Part shown: piece after piece, positions 34,223 through 42,641 of the stretch
Layout: every line of letters starts with the position of its first letter
Numbering within the stretch: the stretch's first letter is position 1
Assembly (NCBI RefSeq): GCF_036174265.1
Contig: NZ_CP108055.1
Coordinates: forward strand, 3,286,001-3,350,000
Direction: 5' to 3'
Source: Streptomyces sp. NBC_00285
Lineage (GTDB): Bacteria; Actinomycetota; Actinomycetes; Streptomycetales; Streptomycetaceae
DNA: 64,000 nucleotides
Notes under the pieces: model-generated
Database searches by the model: none
Told to the model about the DNA's origin: nothing
What the model saw: the letters and a program-made list of their open reading frames with translations, nothing else
Position numbers and translations under genes: made by a program

Positions 34223-34872
34223 GACATCTCCCACACCAGCAGCTCGGCCCGGCTCACGGCCACCGCGTCCAGGTCCTTCGCGTCGGTGACCCGGGCCGCG
34301 TCGCCGGGCCCCAACTTCTGCCTGTCCAGCTGCACTTCACCGCGTACGACATGGACGTAGACGTACCGCCCGTCGGGCACCGCGGTCCGCTCCCCCGCCG
34401 CCAGCCGCCGCACATGGAGCATCGCGCCCGCCGCCGGGATCGCGTACGGCGTCGAGTCGGCGATCCCGCGGACGATCTCGTACGAGGGCTCGCCGCCGGG
34501 CTCCAGGGGCGCCAGCCAGGTCTGCACGAAGGTCAGCGGGGTCTCGGCGTCGTTGCGCTCGACGTGCCGGACGCCCGCGGCGGCGCTCAGCCGCTGGACG
34601 TCTCCGGCGTGGACCACCGTCTCGTGCCCGGTGGAGTCGCGGTGGGTCAGTCGGCCCTCGACCACCCACGTGACGATCTCGGTGTGGCTGTGCGGATGCT
34701 CGTCGAAGCAGGCCCCGGGCAGGAGCCGCTCCTCGTTGCAGGCGATCAGCGCGCCGAAGCGGAGGTTGTCCGGGTCGTAGTGCGGCCCGAAGGAGAAGGC
34801 GTGCCACGACTCGATCCCGGCTCCGGGATCCCCGCCAAGGTAGCGCTCCGTCGCGCGCCGTACGTCCGTCAC
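34219..34872 (-). CDS. pirin family bicupin protein
   Basis: A 217-residue protein. The N-terminal cupin has PGACFDEHPHSHTEIVTWVVEGRLTHRDS, with the metal-binding HxH and Glu of pirin, and the second half (AGERTAVPDGRYVYVHVVRGEVQLD) is the degenerate cupin. Bacterial pirins include quercetin dioxygenases and regulators of pyruvate dehydrogenase. GTG 34872 is supported by TACCGT at 34884-34879, 6 nt upstream. It is divergent from fasR. Confidence 0.9.
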   Translation of the reverse strand: MTDVRRATERYLGGDPGAGIESWHAFSFGPHYDPDNLRFGALIACNEERLLPGACFDEHPHSHTEIVTWVVEGRLTHRDSTGHETVVHAGDVQRLSAAAGVRHVERNDAETPLTFVQTWLAPLEPGGEPSYEIVRGIADSTPYAIPAAGAMLHVRRLAAGERTAVPDGRYVYVHVVRGEVQLDRQKLGPGDAARVTDAKDLDAVAVSRAELLVWEMS

Positions 34873-34965
34873 GGCACCACGGTAGCCCCGGGACGGGCCG
34901 CCCCGGGTGCCGTAGTCGGTACCCGGCGGCGCGCGCCGGCGCTCCGATGAGGCAGTCTTGTCCAT

Positions 34966-36171
34966 GTGCCCGAATCCGTATCCCGCAAGTCCGATCCGGC
35001 AGCGCCCGGCGCCCATGCCCACGCCGCGACCCTGAAGCGGCTGGAGAAGTCGTCCGGGTCTCTCGCGCAGCAGGCCATCGCGCGCATGGACGAGACGCTG
35101 TCGTGGTACCGGGCCATGCCTCCGGAGAACCGTTCCTGGATCGGGCTGGTCGCCCAGGCCGGCATCGCGGCCTTCACCGAGTGGTTCCGGTATCCCGACG
35201 CCCCGCAGGCCATCTCCACCGACGTCTTCGGGACCGCTCCACGTGAGCTGACCCGCGCCATCACGCTCCGCCAGACCGTGGAGATGGTCAGGACGACCAT
35301 CGAGGTCATGGAGAGCGCGATCGACGAGGTCGCCGCCCCCGGTGACGAGTCCGTGCTCCGGGAGGCCCTGCTCGTCTACGCCCGGGAGATCGCCTTCGCC
35401 ACGGCGCAGGTCTACGCCCAGGCCGCCGAGGCACGCGGTGCCTGGGACGCCCGCCTGGAGTCGCTGGTCGTCAACGCGGTGCTGAGCGGGGAGGCCGACG
35501 AGGGTGCCGTGAGCAGGGCCGCCGCGCTCGGATGGAACGCCCCCGAACATGTGTGCGTCATCCTCGGGACCGCCCCGGACGGCGACTCCGAGCTCACCGT
35601 GGAGGCCATCCGGCGGGCCGCCCGGCACGCCAAGCTCCAGGTCCTCACCGGGGTGCTCGGGACCCGGCTCGTCGTCATCGCGGGCGGCAGCGACAACCCT
35701 CTCGCCGTGGCCAAGTCGCTGATCGGGCCCTATGCGGCCGGGCCCGTCGTCGCGGGACCCGTCGTACCCGACCTGCTGGCCGCGACCCGCTCCGCGCAGG
35801 CCGCCGCCGCCGGGCTCAAGGCGTGCAGCGCCTGGGAGGACGCCCCGCGCCCGGTCCTGGCGGACGACCTGCTTCCGGAGCGTGCGATGGCCGGGGATCC
35901 GAGTGCGCGCGATCAGTTGGTGGAGGAGATCTACAGACCACTTGAGGAGGCCGGTTCCGCGCTCCTGGAGACTCTCTCCGTCTATCTCGAACAGGCGTCC
36001 AGTCTGGAGGGGGCGGCCCGGATGCTCTTCGTGCATCCCAATACCGTGCGCTACCGGCTTCGACGTGTGACTGACGTCACCGGCTGGTCGCCCTCCGATG
36101 TACGGTCTGCGTTCACCCTGCGGATCGCGCTCATCCTGGGGCGTCTGGCCGACGGGGATCTCCAGGCCTAG
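34966..36171 (+). CDS. fasR: FasR, activator of the fatty-acid synthase operon
   Basis: A 401-residue regulator of the PucR/CdaR type. The C-terminal helix-turn-helix (SLEGAARMLFVHPNTVRYRLRRVTDVTG, about 343-370) is typical of PucR C-terminal domains, and a GGDEF-like central domain precedes it. In S. coelicolor the gene directly upstream of fabD is fasR, shown to activate fabD-fabH-acpP-fabF; the same order here makes the assignment strong. GTG 34966 has CAGTCT 7 nt upstream. An inverted repeat just after its stop, upstream of fabD, is a candidate target. Confidence 0.92.
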   Translation: MPESVSRKSDPAAPGAHAHAATLKRLEKSSGSLAQQAIARMDETLSWYRAMPPENRSWIGLVAQAGIAAFTEWFRYPDAPQAISTDVFGTAPRELTRAITLRQTVEMVRTTIEVMESAIDEVAAPGDESVLREALLVYAREIAFATAQVYAQAAEARGAWDARLESLVVNAVLSGEADEGAVSRAAALGWNAPEHVCVILGTAPDGDSELTVEAIRRAARHAKLQVLTGVLGTRLVVIAGGSDNPLAVAKSLIGPYAAGPVVAGPVVPDLLAATRSAQAAAAGLKACSAWEDAPRPVLADDLLPERAMAGDPSARDQLVEEIYRPLEEAGSALLETLSVYLEQASSLEGAARMLFVHPNTVRYRLRRVTDVTGWSPSDVRSAFTLRIALILGRLADGDLQA

Positions 36172-36173
36172 GA

Positions 36174-36254
36174 TTTTGTCGGGGGTCCACAAAACCCCCT
36201 CTCGTTCTTCGTCCCTGTCCCCACGGGCGGCTAGGGCCGCCCACAAGAGAGAGT
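36174..36254 (+). promoter_or_regulatory. fab operon promoter with candidate FasR site
   Basis: TTTTGT-N9-ACAAAA (36174-36194) is an inverted repeat 3 bp after the fasR stop. A second pairing, GGGGGT (36181-36186) with ACCCCC (36194-36199), overlaps it and could terminate fasR. Further on, GGGCGGC/GCCGCCC (36225-36231, 36236-36242) brackets TAGG; TAGGGC at 36232-36237 may be the -10, with TTCGTC near 36208 as -35. Confidence 0.55.
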
Positions 36255-37184
36255 GTGAGAGTGCTCGTACTCGTCGCTCCCGGCCAGGGCGCCCAGACGC
36301 CCGGCTTCCTGACCCCCTGGCTCGAACTCCCCGGTGCCGCGGACCGCGTCGCCGCGTGGTCCGACGCCATCGGACTGGACCTCGTCCACTACGGCACGCA
36401 GGCCGACGCGGACGCCATCCGCGACACCTCGGTGGCTCAGCCGCTGCTGGTCGCGGCCGGAATCCTGTCCGCCTCGGCACTCGGCGCCGTCGCGGACATC
36501 GCCCCCGGCGCGGTCGCCGGGCACAGTGTCGGCGAGATCACCGCAGCCGCCTTCGCGGGCGTCCTGGACGACACCGCCGCCCTCAGTCTCGTACGCAAGC
36601 GGGGTCTGGCCATGGCCGACGCCGCCGCGATCACCGAGACCGGTATGTCGGCGCTGCTCGGCGGCGACCCGGAGGTCTCCGTCGCGCACCTGGCGAAGCT
36701 CGGCCTGACCGCGGCGAACGTCAACGGCGCGGGGCAGATCGTCGCCGCGGGCACGCTGGAGCAGCTCGCCGTGCTGAACGAGGACAAGCCCGAGGGTGTC
36801 CGCAAGGTCGTCCCGCTGAAGGTCGCCGGCGCTTTCCACACGCGCCACATGACCCCCGCGGTCGACACTCTGGCCAAGGCCGCCGCCGACCTGGCACCGG
36901 CCGACCCGGCCGTGACGTACGTCTCGAACAAGGACGGCAAGGCCGTCGGCACCGGCGCCGAGGTGCTGGAGCGCCTTGTCGGCCAGGTCGCCAACCCGGT
37001 GCGCTGGGACCTGTGCATGGAGACGTTCAAGGAGCTCGGCGCCACCGCGTTCATCGAGGTCTCCCCCGGCGGCACGCTGGTCGGCCTCGCCAAGCGCGCA
37101 CTGCCCGGCGTCAGGACGCTGGCCCTGAAGACCCCCGACGACCTCGACGCTGCTCGCGAGCTCATCGCCGAGCACAGTGCCTGA
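36255..37184 (+). CDS. fabD: malonyl-CoA:ACP transacylase
   Basis: A 309-residue enzyme that loads malonate onto the acyl carrier protein. GHSVGE (89-94) has the nucleophile Ser91, and GAFHTRHM holds catalytic His195; the N-terminal QGAQ (oxyanion) is present. It is the first gene of fabD-fabH-acpP-fabF. GTG 36255 follows an A/G-rich leader (AAGAGAGAG). In Streptomyces this enzyme also serves polyketide synthases. Spacing to fabH is 16 bp, so the two are co-transcribed. Confidence 0.97.
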   Translation: MRVLVLVAPGQGAQTPGFLTPWLELPGAADRVAAWSDAIGLDLVHYGTQADADAIRDTSVAQPLLVAAGILSASALGAVADIAPGAVAGHSVGEITAAAFAGVLDDTAALSLVRKRGLAMADAAAITETGMSALLGGDPEVSVAHLAKLGLTAANVNGAGQIVAAGTLEQLAVLNEDKPEGVRKVVPLKVAGAFHTRHMTPAVDTLAKAAADLAPADPAVTYVSNKDGKAVGTGAEVLERLVGQVANPVRWDLCMETFKELGATAFIEVSPGGTLVGLAKRALPGVRTLALKTPDDLDAARELIAEHSA

Positions 37185-37200
37185 ACAGGAGCCGAGAGCA

Positions 37201-38196
37201 ATGTCGAAGATCAAGCCCAGCAAGGGCGCTCCGTACGCGCGCATCCTCGGTGTCGGCGGCTACCGCCCCACCCGGGTCGTGCCGAACGAGGTGATCCTCG
37301 AGACGATCGACTCGTCCGACGAGTGGATCCGCTCGCGCTCCGGCATCCAGACCCGGCACTGGGCCTCCGACGAGGAGACCGTGGCTGCGATGTCGATCGA
37401 GGCGTCCGGCAAGGCGATCGCGGACGCCGGGATCTCCGCCGAGCAGATCGGCGGCGTGATCGTCTCCACGGTCTCGCACTTCAAGCAGACCCCGGCCGTC
37501 GCGACCGAGATCGCCGACAAGCTCGGCACGAACAAGGCCGCCGCCTTCGACATCTCGGCGGGCTGCGCGGGCTTCGGCTACGGTCTGACCCTCGCCAGGG
37601 GCATGATCGTCGACGGTTCGGCGGAGTACGTCCTCGTCATCGGCGTCGAGCGGCTGTCCGACCTGACCGACCTGGAGGACCGCGCGACGGCCTTCCTCTT
37701 CGGTGACGGCGCGGGCGCGGTCGTCGTGGGCCCCTCCCAGGAACCGCACATCGGTCCGACCGTGTGGGGCTCCGAGGGCGACAAGTCGGACACCATCAAG
37801 CAGACCGTACCGTGGAACGAGTACGACAGTTCCGGCAAGTTCCCTGCGATCACGCAGGAGGGCCAGGCGGTGTTCCGCTGGGCCGTGTTCGAGATGGCGA
37901 AGGTCGCCCAGCAGGCGCTGGAAGCGGCCGGGATCACCCCGGACGAACTGGATGTCTTCATTCCCCACCAGGCCAACGAGCGGATCATCGACTCGATGGT
38001 GAAGACGCTCAAACTGCCGGAGCACGTCACGGTCGCACGTGACGTGCGCACCACCGGCAACACGTCGGCCGCCTCGATTCCGCTCGCCATGGAGCGGCTT
38101 CTGGCGACCGGTGAGGCGAAGAGCGGCGACACCGCGCTCGTCATCGGATTCGGGGCGGGTCTCGTGTACGCCGCCACTGTCGTTACCCTCCCCTAG
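37201..38196 (+). CDS. fabH: beta-ketoacyl-ACP synthase III
   Basis: A 331-residue thiolase-fold condensing enzyme that starts fatty acid synthesis from acyl-CoA and malonyl-ACP; in Streptomyces it accepts branched starters. The triad is complete: Cys122 (DISAGCAGFGYG), His256 (IPHQANERI), Asn287 (TGNTSAAS). ATG 37201 starts MSKIKPSKGA; an upstream GTG at 37177 overlapping fabD is less likely. Second gene of the fab operon. Confidence 0.97.
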   Translation: MSKIKPSKGAPYARILGVGGYRPTRVVPNEVILETIDSSDEWIRSRSGIQTRHWASDEETVAAMSIEASGKAIADAGISAEQIGGVIVSTVSHFKQTPAVATEIADKLGTNKAAAFDISAGCAGFGYGLTLARGMIVDGSAEYVLVIGVERLSDLTDLEDRATAFLFGDGAGAVVVGPSQEPHIGPTVWGSEGDKSDTIKQTVPWNEYDSSGKFPAITQEGQAVFRWAVFEMAKVAQQALEAAGITPDELDVFIPHQANERIIDSMVKTLKLPEHVTVARDVRTTGNTSAASIPLAMERLLATGEAKSGDTALVIGFGAGLVYAATVVTLP

Positions 38197-38273
38197 GCAC
38201 TCCGTGCCGGATCACCCGGTCCGGCTCGGGAAGCACTGCCAACCCTCTGGAAAAGAAAAAGAAGGAGCGCCAA

Positions 38274-38522
38274 ATGGCCGCCACTCAGGAAGAGATCGTC
38301 GCCGGTCTCGCAGACATCGTGAACGAGATCGCCGGCATCCCGGTTGAGGACGTCCAGCTGGACAAGTCCTTCACCGACGACCTGGACGTCGACTCGCTGT
38401 CCATGGTCGAGGTCGTCGTCGCCGCCGAAGAGCGCTTCGACGTCAAGATCCCGGACGACGACGTCAAGAACCTCAAGACGGTCGGCGACGCGACCAGCTA
38501 CATCCTCAAGCACCAGGCCTGA
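38274..38522 (+). CDS. acpP: acyl carrier protein
   Basis: An 82-residue acidic ACP. DLDVDSLSMVEVVV carries the phosphopantetheine attachment Ser41 in the DSL motif. It carries growing acyl chains in the cytoplasm. AAGGAG lies about 7 nt before ATG 38274. Third gene of the fab operon, 77 bp after fabH. Confidence 0.98.
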   Translation: MAATQEEIVAGLADIVNEIAGIPVEDVQLDKSFTDDLDVDSLSMVEVVVAAEERFDVKIPDDDVKNLKTVGDATSYILKHQA

Positions 38523-38607
38523 GCCACTGCTTGGGCCGGACGCTGACCGGCCCCGCCACCCGGCGGTGGCGCCGCTTAATCCTCGTACCGTTGGAGAAAG
38601 ATTTCCC

Positions 38608-39888
38608 GTGAGCCCGACCAATCGCACCGTGGTCGTCACCGGTATCGGCGCAACCACACCGCTGGGTGGCGACGTAGCCTCAACCTGGGAGGGCCTCGTC
38701 GCCGGCAAGTCCGGCGTCAAGCCCCTGGAACAGGAGTGGGCCGCCGAGCAGGCGGTCCGCATCGCCGCACAGATCGCGGTGGAACCCACCGAGGTCATTC
38801 CCCGTCCGCAGGCCCGCCGCCTGGACCGCTCGGCGCAGTTCGCGCTGATCGCGGCCAAGGAGGCCTGGGCCGACGCCGGATTCGAGGGCAGGGCAGGTGA
38901 GGACGGCTCGGTCGGCGGGGTCGACCCCGACCGGCTCGGTACCGTCATCGCCTCCGGCATCGGCGGTGTGACGACCCTCCTCGACCAGTACGACGTGCTC
39001 AAGGAGAAGGGCGTCCGCCGCGTCTCCCCGCACACCGTGCCGATGCTGATGCCCAACGGCCCGTCCGCCAACGTGGGGCTGCTCGTCGGCGCCCGCGCGG
39101 GCGTGCACACCCCGGTCTCCGCCTGCGCCTCGGGCGCCGAGGCCATCGGCTACGCCATCGAGATGATCCGTACCGGCCGCGCCGACATCGTCGTCGCGGG
39201 GGGCACGGAGGCGGCGATCCACCCGCTGCCCATCGCCGCGTTCGGCAACATGATGGCGATGTCCAAGAACAACGAGAACCCCCAGGGCGCCTCGCGTCCG
39301 TACGACATCGGCCGTGACGGTTTCGTCCTCGGCGAGGGCGCCGGCGTCGTCGTCCTGGAGTCCGCCGAGCACGCCGCCAAGCGCGGTGCGCGGGTGTACG
39401 CCGAGGCGGTCGGGCAGGGCATCTCCGCCGACGGCCACGACATCGTGCAGCCGGAGCCCGAGGGCCGCGGAATCTCGCAGGCCCTGCAGAACCTGCTGGA
39501 CAGCACCGACCTGAACCCGGCGGAGATCGTCCACGTCAACGCGCACGCCACGTCGACGCCGGCCGGTGACATCGCCGAACTGAAGGCGCTGCGGAAGGTG
39601 TTCGGCGACGACGCCGACCACATGGCGGTCTCGGCCACCAAGTCGATGACGGGTCACCTGCTGGGTGGCGCGGGCGGCGTGGAGACGGTCGCGACGGTTC
39701 TCGCGCTGTACAACCGGATCGCTCCGCCCACCATCAACATCGAGAACCTCGACCCGGAGGCGGAGGCCAACGCCGACGTCGTCCGCGGTGAGGCCCGCAA
39801 GCTGCCCGTCGAGGGCCGTATCGCCGCCCTGAACGACTCGTTCGGGTTCGGTGGGCACAACGTGGTGCTGGCGTTCCGCACGATCTGA
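38608..39888 (+). CDS. fabF: beta-ketoacyl-ACP synthase II
   Basis: A 426-residue condensing enzyme for chain elongation. Active-site residues are Cys173 (VSACASGAEAI), His in VNAHATSTPAGD and His in KSMTGHLLGGAGG, with the closing SFGFGGHN. GTG 38608 follows GGAGAAAG at 8-10 nt. It is the last gene of the fab operon; a 16-bp-stem terminator begins 19 nt after the stop. Single KS without a chain-length factor partner argues for primary metabolism, not a type II polyketide cluster. Confidence 0.97.
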   Translation: MSPTNRTVVVTGIGATTPLGGDVASTWEGLVAGKSGVKPLEQEWAAEQAVRIAAQIAVEPTEVIPRPQARRLDRSAQFALIAAKEAWADAGFEGRAGEDGSVGGVDPDRLGTVIASGIGGVTTLLDQYDVLKEKGVRRVSPHTVPMLMPNGPSANVGLLVGARAGVHTPVSACASGAEAIGYAIEMIRTGRADIVVAGGTEAAIHPLPIAAFGNMMAMSKNNENPQGASRPYDIGRDGFVLGEGAGVVVLESAEHAAKRGARVYAEAVGQGISADGHDIVQPEPEGRGISQALQNLLDSTDLNPAEIVHVNAHATSTPAGDIAELKALRKVFGDDADHMAVSATKSMTGHLLGGAGGVETVATVLALYNRIAPPTINIENLDPEAEANADVVRGEARKLPVEGRIAALNDSFGFGGHNVVLAFRTI

Positions 39889-39906
39889 GAACCGTCACCG
39901 CGCAAC

Positions 39907-39942
39907 GTGAAGGGCCCCCACCGGTCGGTGGGGGCCCTTCAC
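39907..39942. terminator. 16-bp hairpin after fabF
   Basis: Arms 39907-39922 and 39927-39942 are perfectly complementary with a 4-nt GGTC loop. It lies between convergent fabF and the DUF3145 gene and can stop both. Confidence 0.95.
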
Positions 39943-39955
39943 ATGTACGGAAGCC

Positions 39956-40450
39956 TCAGACGACCTGGTGCAACCAGCGGACCGGTGCTCCCTCACCGGC
40001 GTACCTGAACGGTTCCAGCTCGTCGTCCCAGGGCTTGCCCAGCAGCCTGGCCAGTTCCGCCTCCAGGTCCGTCTCGCCTCGCTGGGAGCGGGTGAGGGCG
40101 GCGCGCAGGCGGTCCTCCGGGATCAGGATGTCGCCGTGGATGCCGGTGACGGCGTGGAAGATGCCGAGGTCGGGGGTGCAGCTGTAGCGCTCGCCCTCGG
40201 CGGTGGAGCAGGGCTCGGCCGTCACCTCGAAGCGCAGGAGTTGCCAGCCTCTCAGGGCCGACGCGAGCTTCGACGCGGTGCCCGCCTCGGCCCTCCAGGA
40301 GAACTCCGAGCGCCAGGTGCCGGGCGCGGCCGGCTGCCGGATCCAGTCGAGGTTGACGCGTGTGCCGAGCACCCCGGCGACGGCCCACTCGACGTGCGGG
40401 CACAGCGCGCGCGGCGCGGAGTGCACGTACAGAACTCCACGTGTCGTCAC
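39956..40450 (-). CDS. DUF3145 family protein
   Basis: A 164-residue soluble actinobacterial protein with the family opening GVLYVHSAPRALCPHVEWAVAGVLG and LDWIRQPAAPGTWRSEFSWRAEAGTASKLASAL. Function is unknown, but it is conserved next to the fab genes. GTG 40450 has GGAGG about 5 nt upstream. Convergent with fabF, sharing the terminator. Confidence 0.88.
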   Translation of the reverse strand: MTTRGVLYVHSAPRALCPHVEWAVAGVLGTRVNLDWIRQPAAPGTWRSEFSWRAEAGTASKLASALRGWQLLRFEVTAEPCSTAEGERYSCTPDLGIFHAVTGIHGDILIPEDRLRAALTRSQRGETDLEAELARLLGKPWDDELEPFRYAGEGAPVRWLHQVV

Positions 40451-40701
40451 CGGGACCTCCGGGCAGAGCGGGACAAGTCTTGCTGGCCGGCATGGCGGCG
40501 ATGCCAGGCAGCCACGTTGATGGCGAGGCTACCGTGCGGCGGCGCAAGGAGTGTGACGTACCGTCGGTCCCAGTGCCCCGAAACGCCCGCCATTCACCCG
40601 GCAGGACGCTGGCAGGGGTCCCGGCCGTTCCCTCCCGGCCGCGGGAACTCCCGTGCGTTGTGATGAGAGGACCACCGTATTCACGAGGGGAGCACCAAGG
40701 G

Positions 40702-41586
40702 ATGCGCAAGCAGGGCCACCGCTCACGGGCCGTTGTCGCCGTCCTGACGGCGGCACTTGTGGGCGTCGCGGGGTGTGATGCCGTCGGGGGCGACTCCGCG
40801 GGCCCCACCCAGAAGGCCAAGCCCTCACCGAAGCCCTCCCCGGCGTGGGACAGCAGCCCCGGGTCGGTGGCCGCCGTGGGCGACTCCATCACCCGTGGCT
40901 TCGACGCGTGCGGCATCCTGACGGACTGCCCCGACGTGTCCTGGGCGACCGGGAGCAGCGCGCAGGTCGACTCGCTCGCGGTGCGGCTGCTGGGGAAGGC
41001 GAAGGCGGCCGGGCACAGCTGGAACTACGCGGTGTCCGGGTCGCGGATGGCCGACCTGTCCACGCAGATGGCCCAGGCGGCCACCCGGGCGCCGGAGCTG
41101 GTGACGGTGATGGCGGGCGCCAACGACGCCTGCCGCGACTCCACGGCGGCGATGACGTCGGTGGCCGGCTTCCGTGCCGACTTCGAGGACGCGCTGAGCG
41201 TGCTGCGCGGGAAGGCGCCCAAGGCGCAGGTGTACGTGGCGAGCGTGCCGAACCTCAAGCGGCTGTGGTCCCAGGGGCGCACCAACCCGATGGGCAAGCA
41301 GGTGTGGAAGCTGGGGGTGTGTCCGTCGATGCTGGCCGACGCGGATGCCGTGGACGCGGCGGCGACCGAGCGGCGCGACACCGTGCAGAAGCGGGTGCAG
41401 GAGTACAACGCCGTGCTGAAGGAGGTGTGCGCGCAGGACGCGCACTGCCGGTACGACGGGGGCGCGGTGTACGCCTACCGGTTCGGCACCGACCAGCTCA
41501 GCCACTGGGACTGGTTCCATCCGAGTGTGGACGGTCAGGCACGGCTGGCGGAGATCGCATACCGCAAGGTCAGGTCCGTGACCTAA
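40702..41586 (+). CDS. SGNH/GDSL-family hydrolase, putative lipoprotein
   Basis: A 294-residue exported esterase. The N-terminus RKQGHRSRAVVAVLTAALVGVAGC has a signal core and a good lipobox (VAGC, Cys25), so it is probably anchored outside the membrane. A Pro/Lys/Ser linker precedes the catalytic domain: VGDSITRG (block I, Ser), GANDAC (block III), and DWFHPS (catalytic Asp and His). Substrate may be a lipid or acylated glycan. AAGGG lies before ATG 40702. It is 10 bp upstream of the mutarotase gene but that gene has its own leaderless promoter. Confidence 0.87.
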   Translation: MRKQGHRSRAVVAVLTAALVGVAGCDAVGGDSAGPTQKAKPSPKPSPAWDSSPGSVAAVGDSITRGFDACGILTDCPDVSWATGSSAQVDSLAVRLLGKAKAAGHSWNYAVSGSRMADLSTQMAQAATRAPELVTVMAGANDACRDSTAAMTSVAGFRADFEDALSVLRGKAPKAQVYVASVPNLKRLWSQGRTNPMGKQVWKLGVCPSMLADADAVDAAATERRDTVQKRVQEYNAVLKEVCAQDAHCRYDGGAVYAYRFGTDQLSHWDWFHPSVDGQARLAEIAYRKVRSVT

Positions 41587-41596
41587 AGTTCCGCAC

Positions 41597-42568
41597 ATGA
41601 ACGAACTCTTCGCCACACTTCCCGACGGCACGCCGGTCCACCGCCGGACCCTGGAGCGCGCGGGCGTCCGGGTGCGGATCCTGTCGTACGGCGGGATCGT
41701 GCAGTCCGTCGAGGTGCCGGACCGGGACGGGCGTACGGCGGACGTGGTGCTGGGGTTCGCCGGCCTGGACGGGTATCTGGAGCACTCGGGGCCGTATCTC
41801 GGGGCGTTCGTCGGCCGGTACGCGAACCGGATCGCGGGCGGCCGCTTCGAGCTGGACGGGCTGACGTACGCCCTCGCGCCCAACAACGCACCCAACTCCC
41901 TGCACGGGGGCGAGAACGGCTTCGACAAGCGGGTGTGGGAAATGGCGCCCGCCGGGGAGCACGGGGTGCGGCTGAGCCGGGTCAGCCCGCACGGCGAAGA
42001 GGGGTTCCCGGGACGCCTTGAGGTCTCCGCGACCTACAGCCTGGACGGGTCGGGGGCGCTGCGGATCGCGTACGAGGCGGTCACCGACGCGCCGACCATC
42101 GTGAACCTGACCAACCACAGCTACTTCAACCTGGCCGGTTCCGGGAACGCGGGCGGGCACGAACTGCGCATCGCCGCCTCGCGGTTCACCCCCGTCGACG
42201 CGGATCTGATCCCGACGGGCGTCGCGGAGGTGGCGGACACCCGGTTCGACTTCCGCGAGGCGCGCAAGGTCGGCGCGGACTACGACCACAACTTCGTGCT
42301 CGACAAGGGGATCAGCGAACAGGCCGAAGAGGTCGCCGAGTTGTACGACCCCGCGTCCGGCCGGGTGCTGACGGTGGCGACCACCGAGCCGGGGCTGCAG
42401 CTGTACACCGCGGACCATCTGCCGGAGCCCTTCGCACCCGGCGACGGCATCGCGCTGGAGACCCAGCACTTCCCCGACTCCCCGAACCGGCCGGAGTTCC
42501 CGAGCACGGTGCTGCGGCCGGGAGAGACCTACCGCTCGGAGACGGTCTACGGATTCACGAGCCGGTAG
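41597..42568 (+). CDS. galM: aldose 1-epimerase (mutarotase)
   Basis: A 323-residue beta-sandwich enzyme that interconverts alpha and beta anomers of hexoses. NLTNHSYFNLAG has the catalytic His, YDHNF the conserved D-H, and LETQHFPDSPNRPEFPST the catalytic Glu. ATG 41597 is preceded at 7 nt by TAAAGT (41584-41589), so the mRNA is likely leaderless. It converges on a GH3 glucosidase that would release the free sugars it acts on. Confidence 0.93.
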   Translation: MNELFATLPDGTPVHRRTLERAGVRVRILSYGGIVQSVEVPDRDGRTADVVLGFAGLDGYLEHSGPYLGAFVGRYANRIAGGRFELDGLTYALAPNNAPNSLHGGENGFDKRVWEMAPAGEHGVRLSRVSPHGEEGFPGRLEVSATYSLDGSGALRIAYEAVTDAPTIVNLTNHSYFNLAGSGNAGGHELRIAASRFTPVDADLIPTGVAEVADTRFDFREARKVGADYDHNFVLDKGISEQAEEVAELYDPASGRVLTVATTEPGLQLYTADHLPEPFAPGDGIALETQHFPDSPNRPEFPSTVLRPGETYRSETVYGFTSR

Positions 42569-42577
42569 ACAGAGACG

Positions 42578-42613
42578 AGCCCCGGCCCAGGGGTCAGGTC
42601 CCGGGCCGGGGCT
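42578..42613. terminator. hairpin between galM and the GH3 gene
   Basis: AGCCCCGGCCC (42578-42588) pairs with GGGCCGGGGCT (42603-42613), an 11-bp stem between convergent genes. Confidence 0.8.
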
Positions 42614-42641
42614 GCTTGTGCGGGGGCTGTGCCCCCTGGGA

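Noticed and set aside
34966..39888. Type II polyketide cluster
   Set aside because: One KS without a chain-length factor, plus fabD, fabH, acpP and FasR, is the primary fatty-acid operon.
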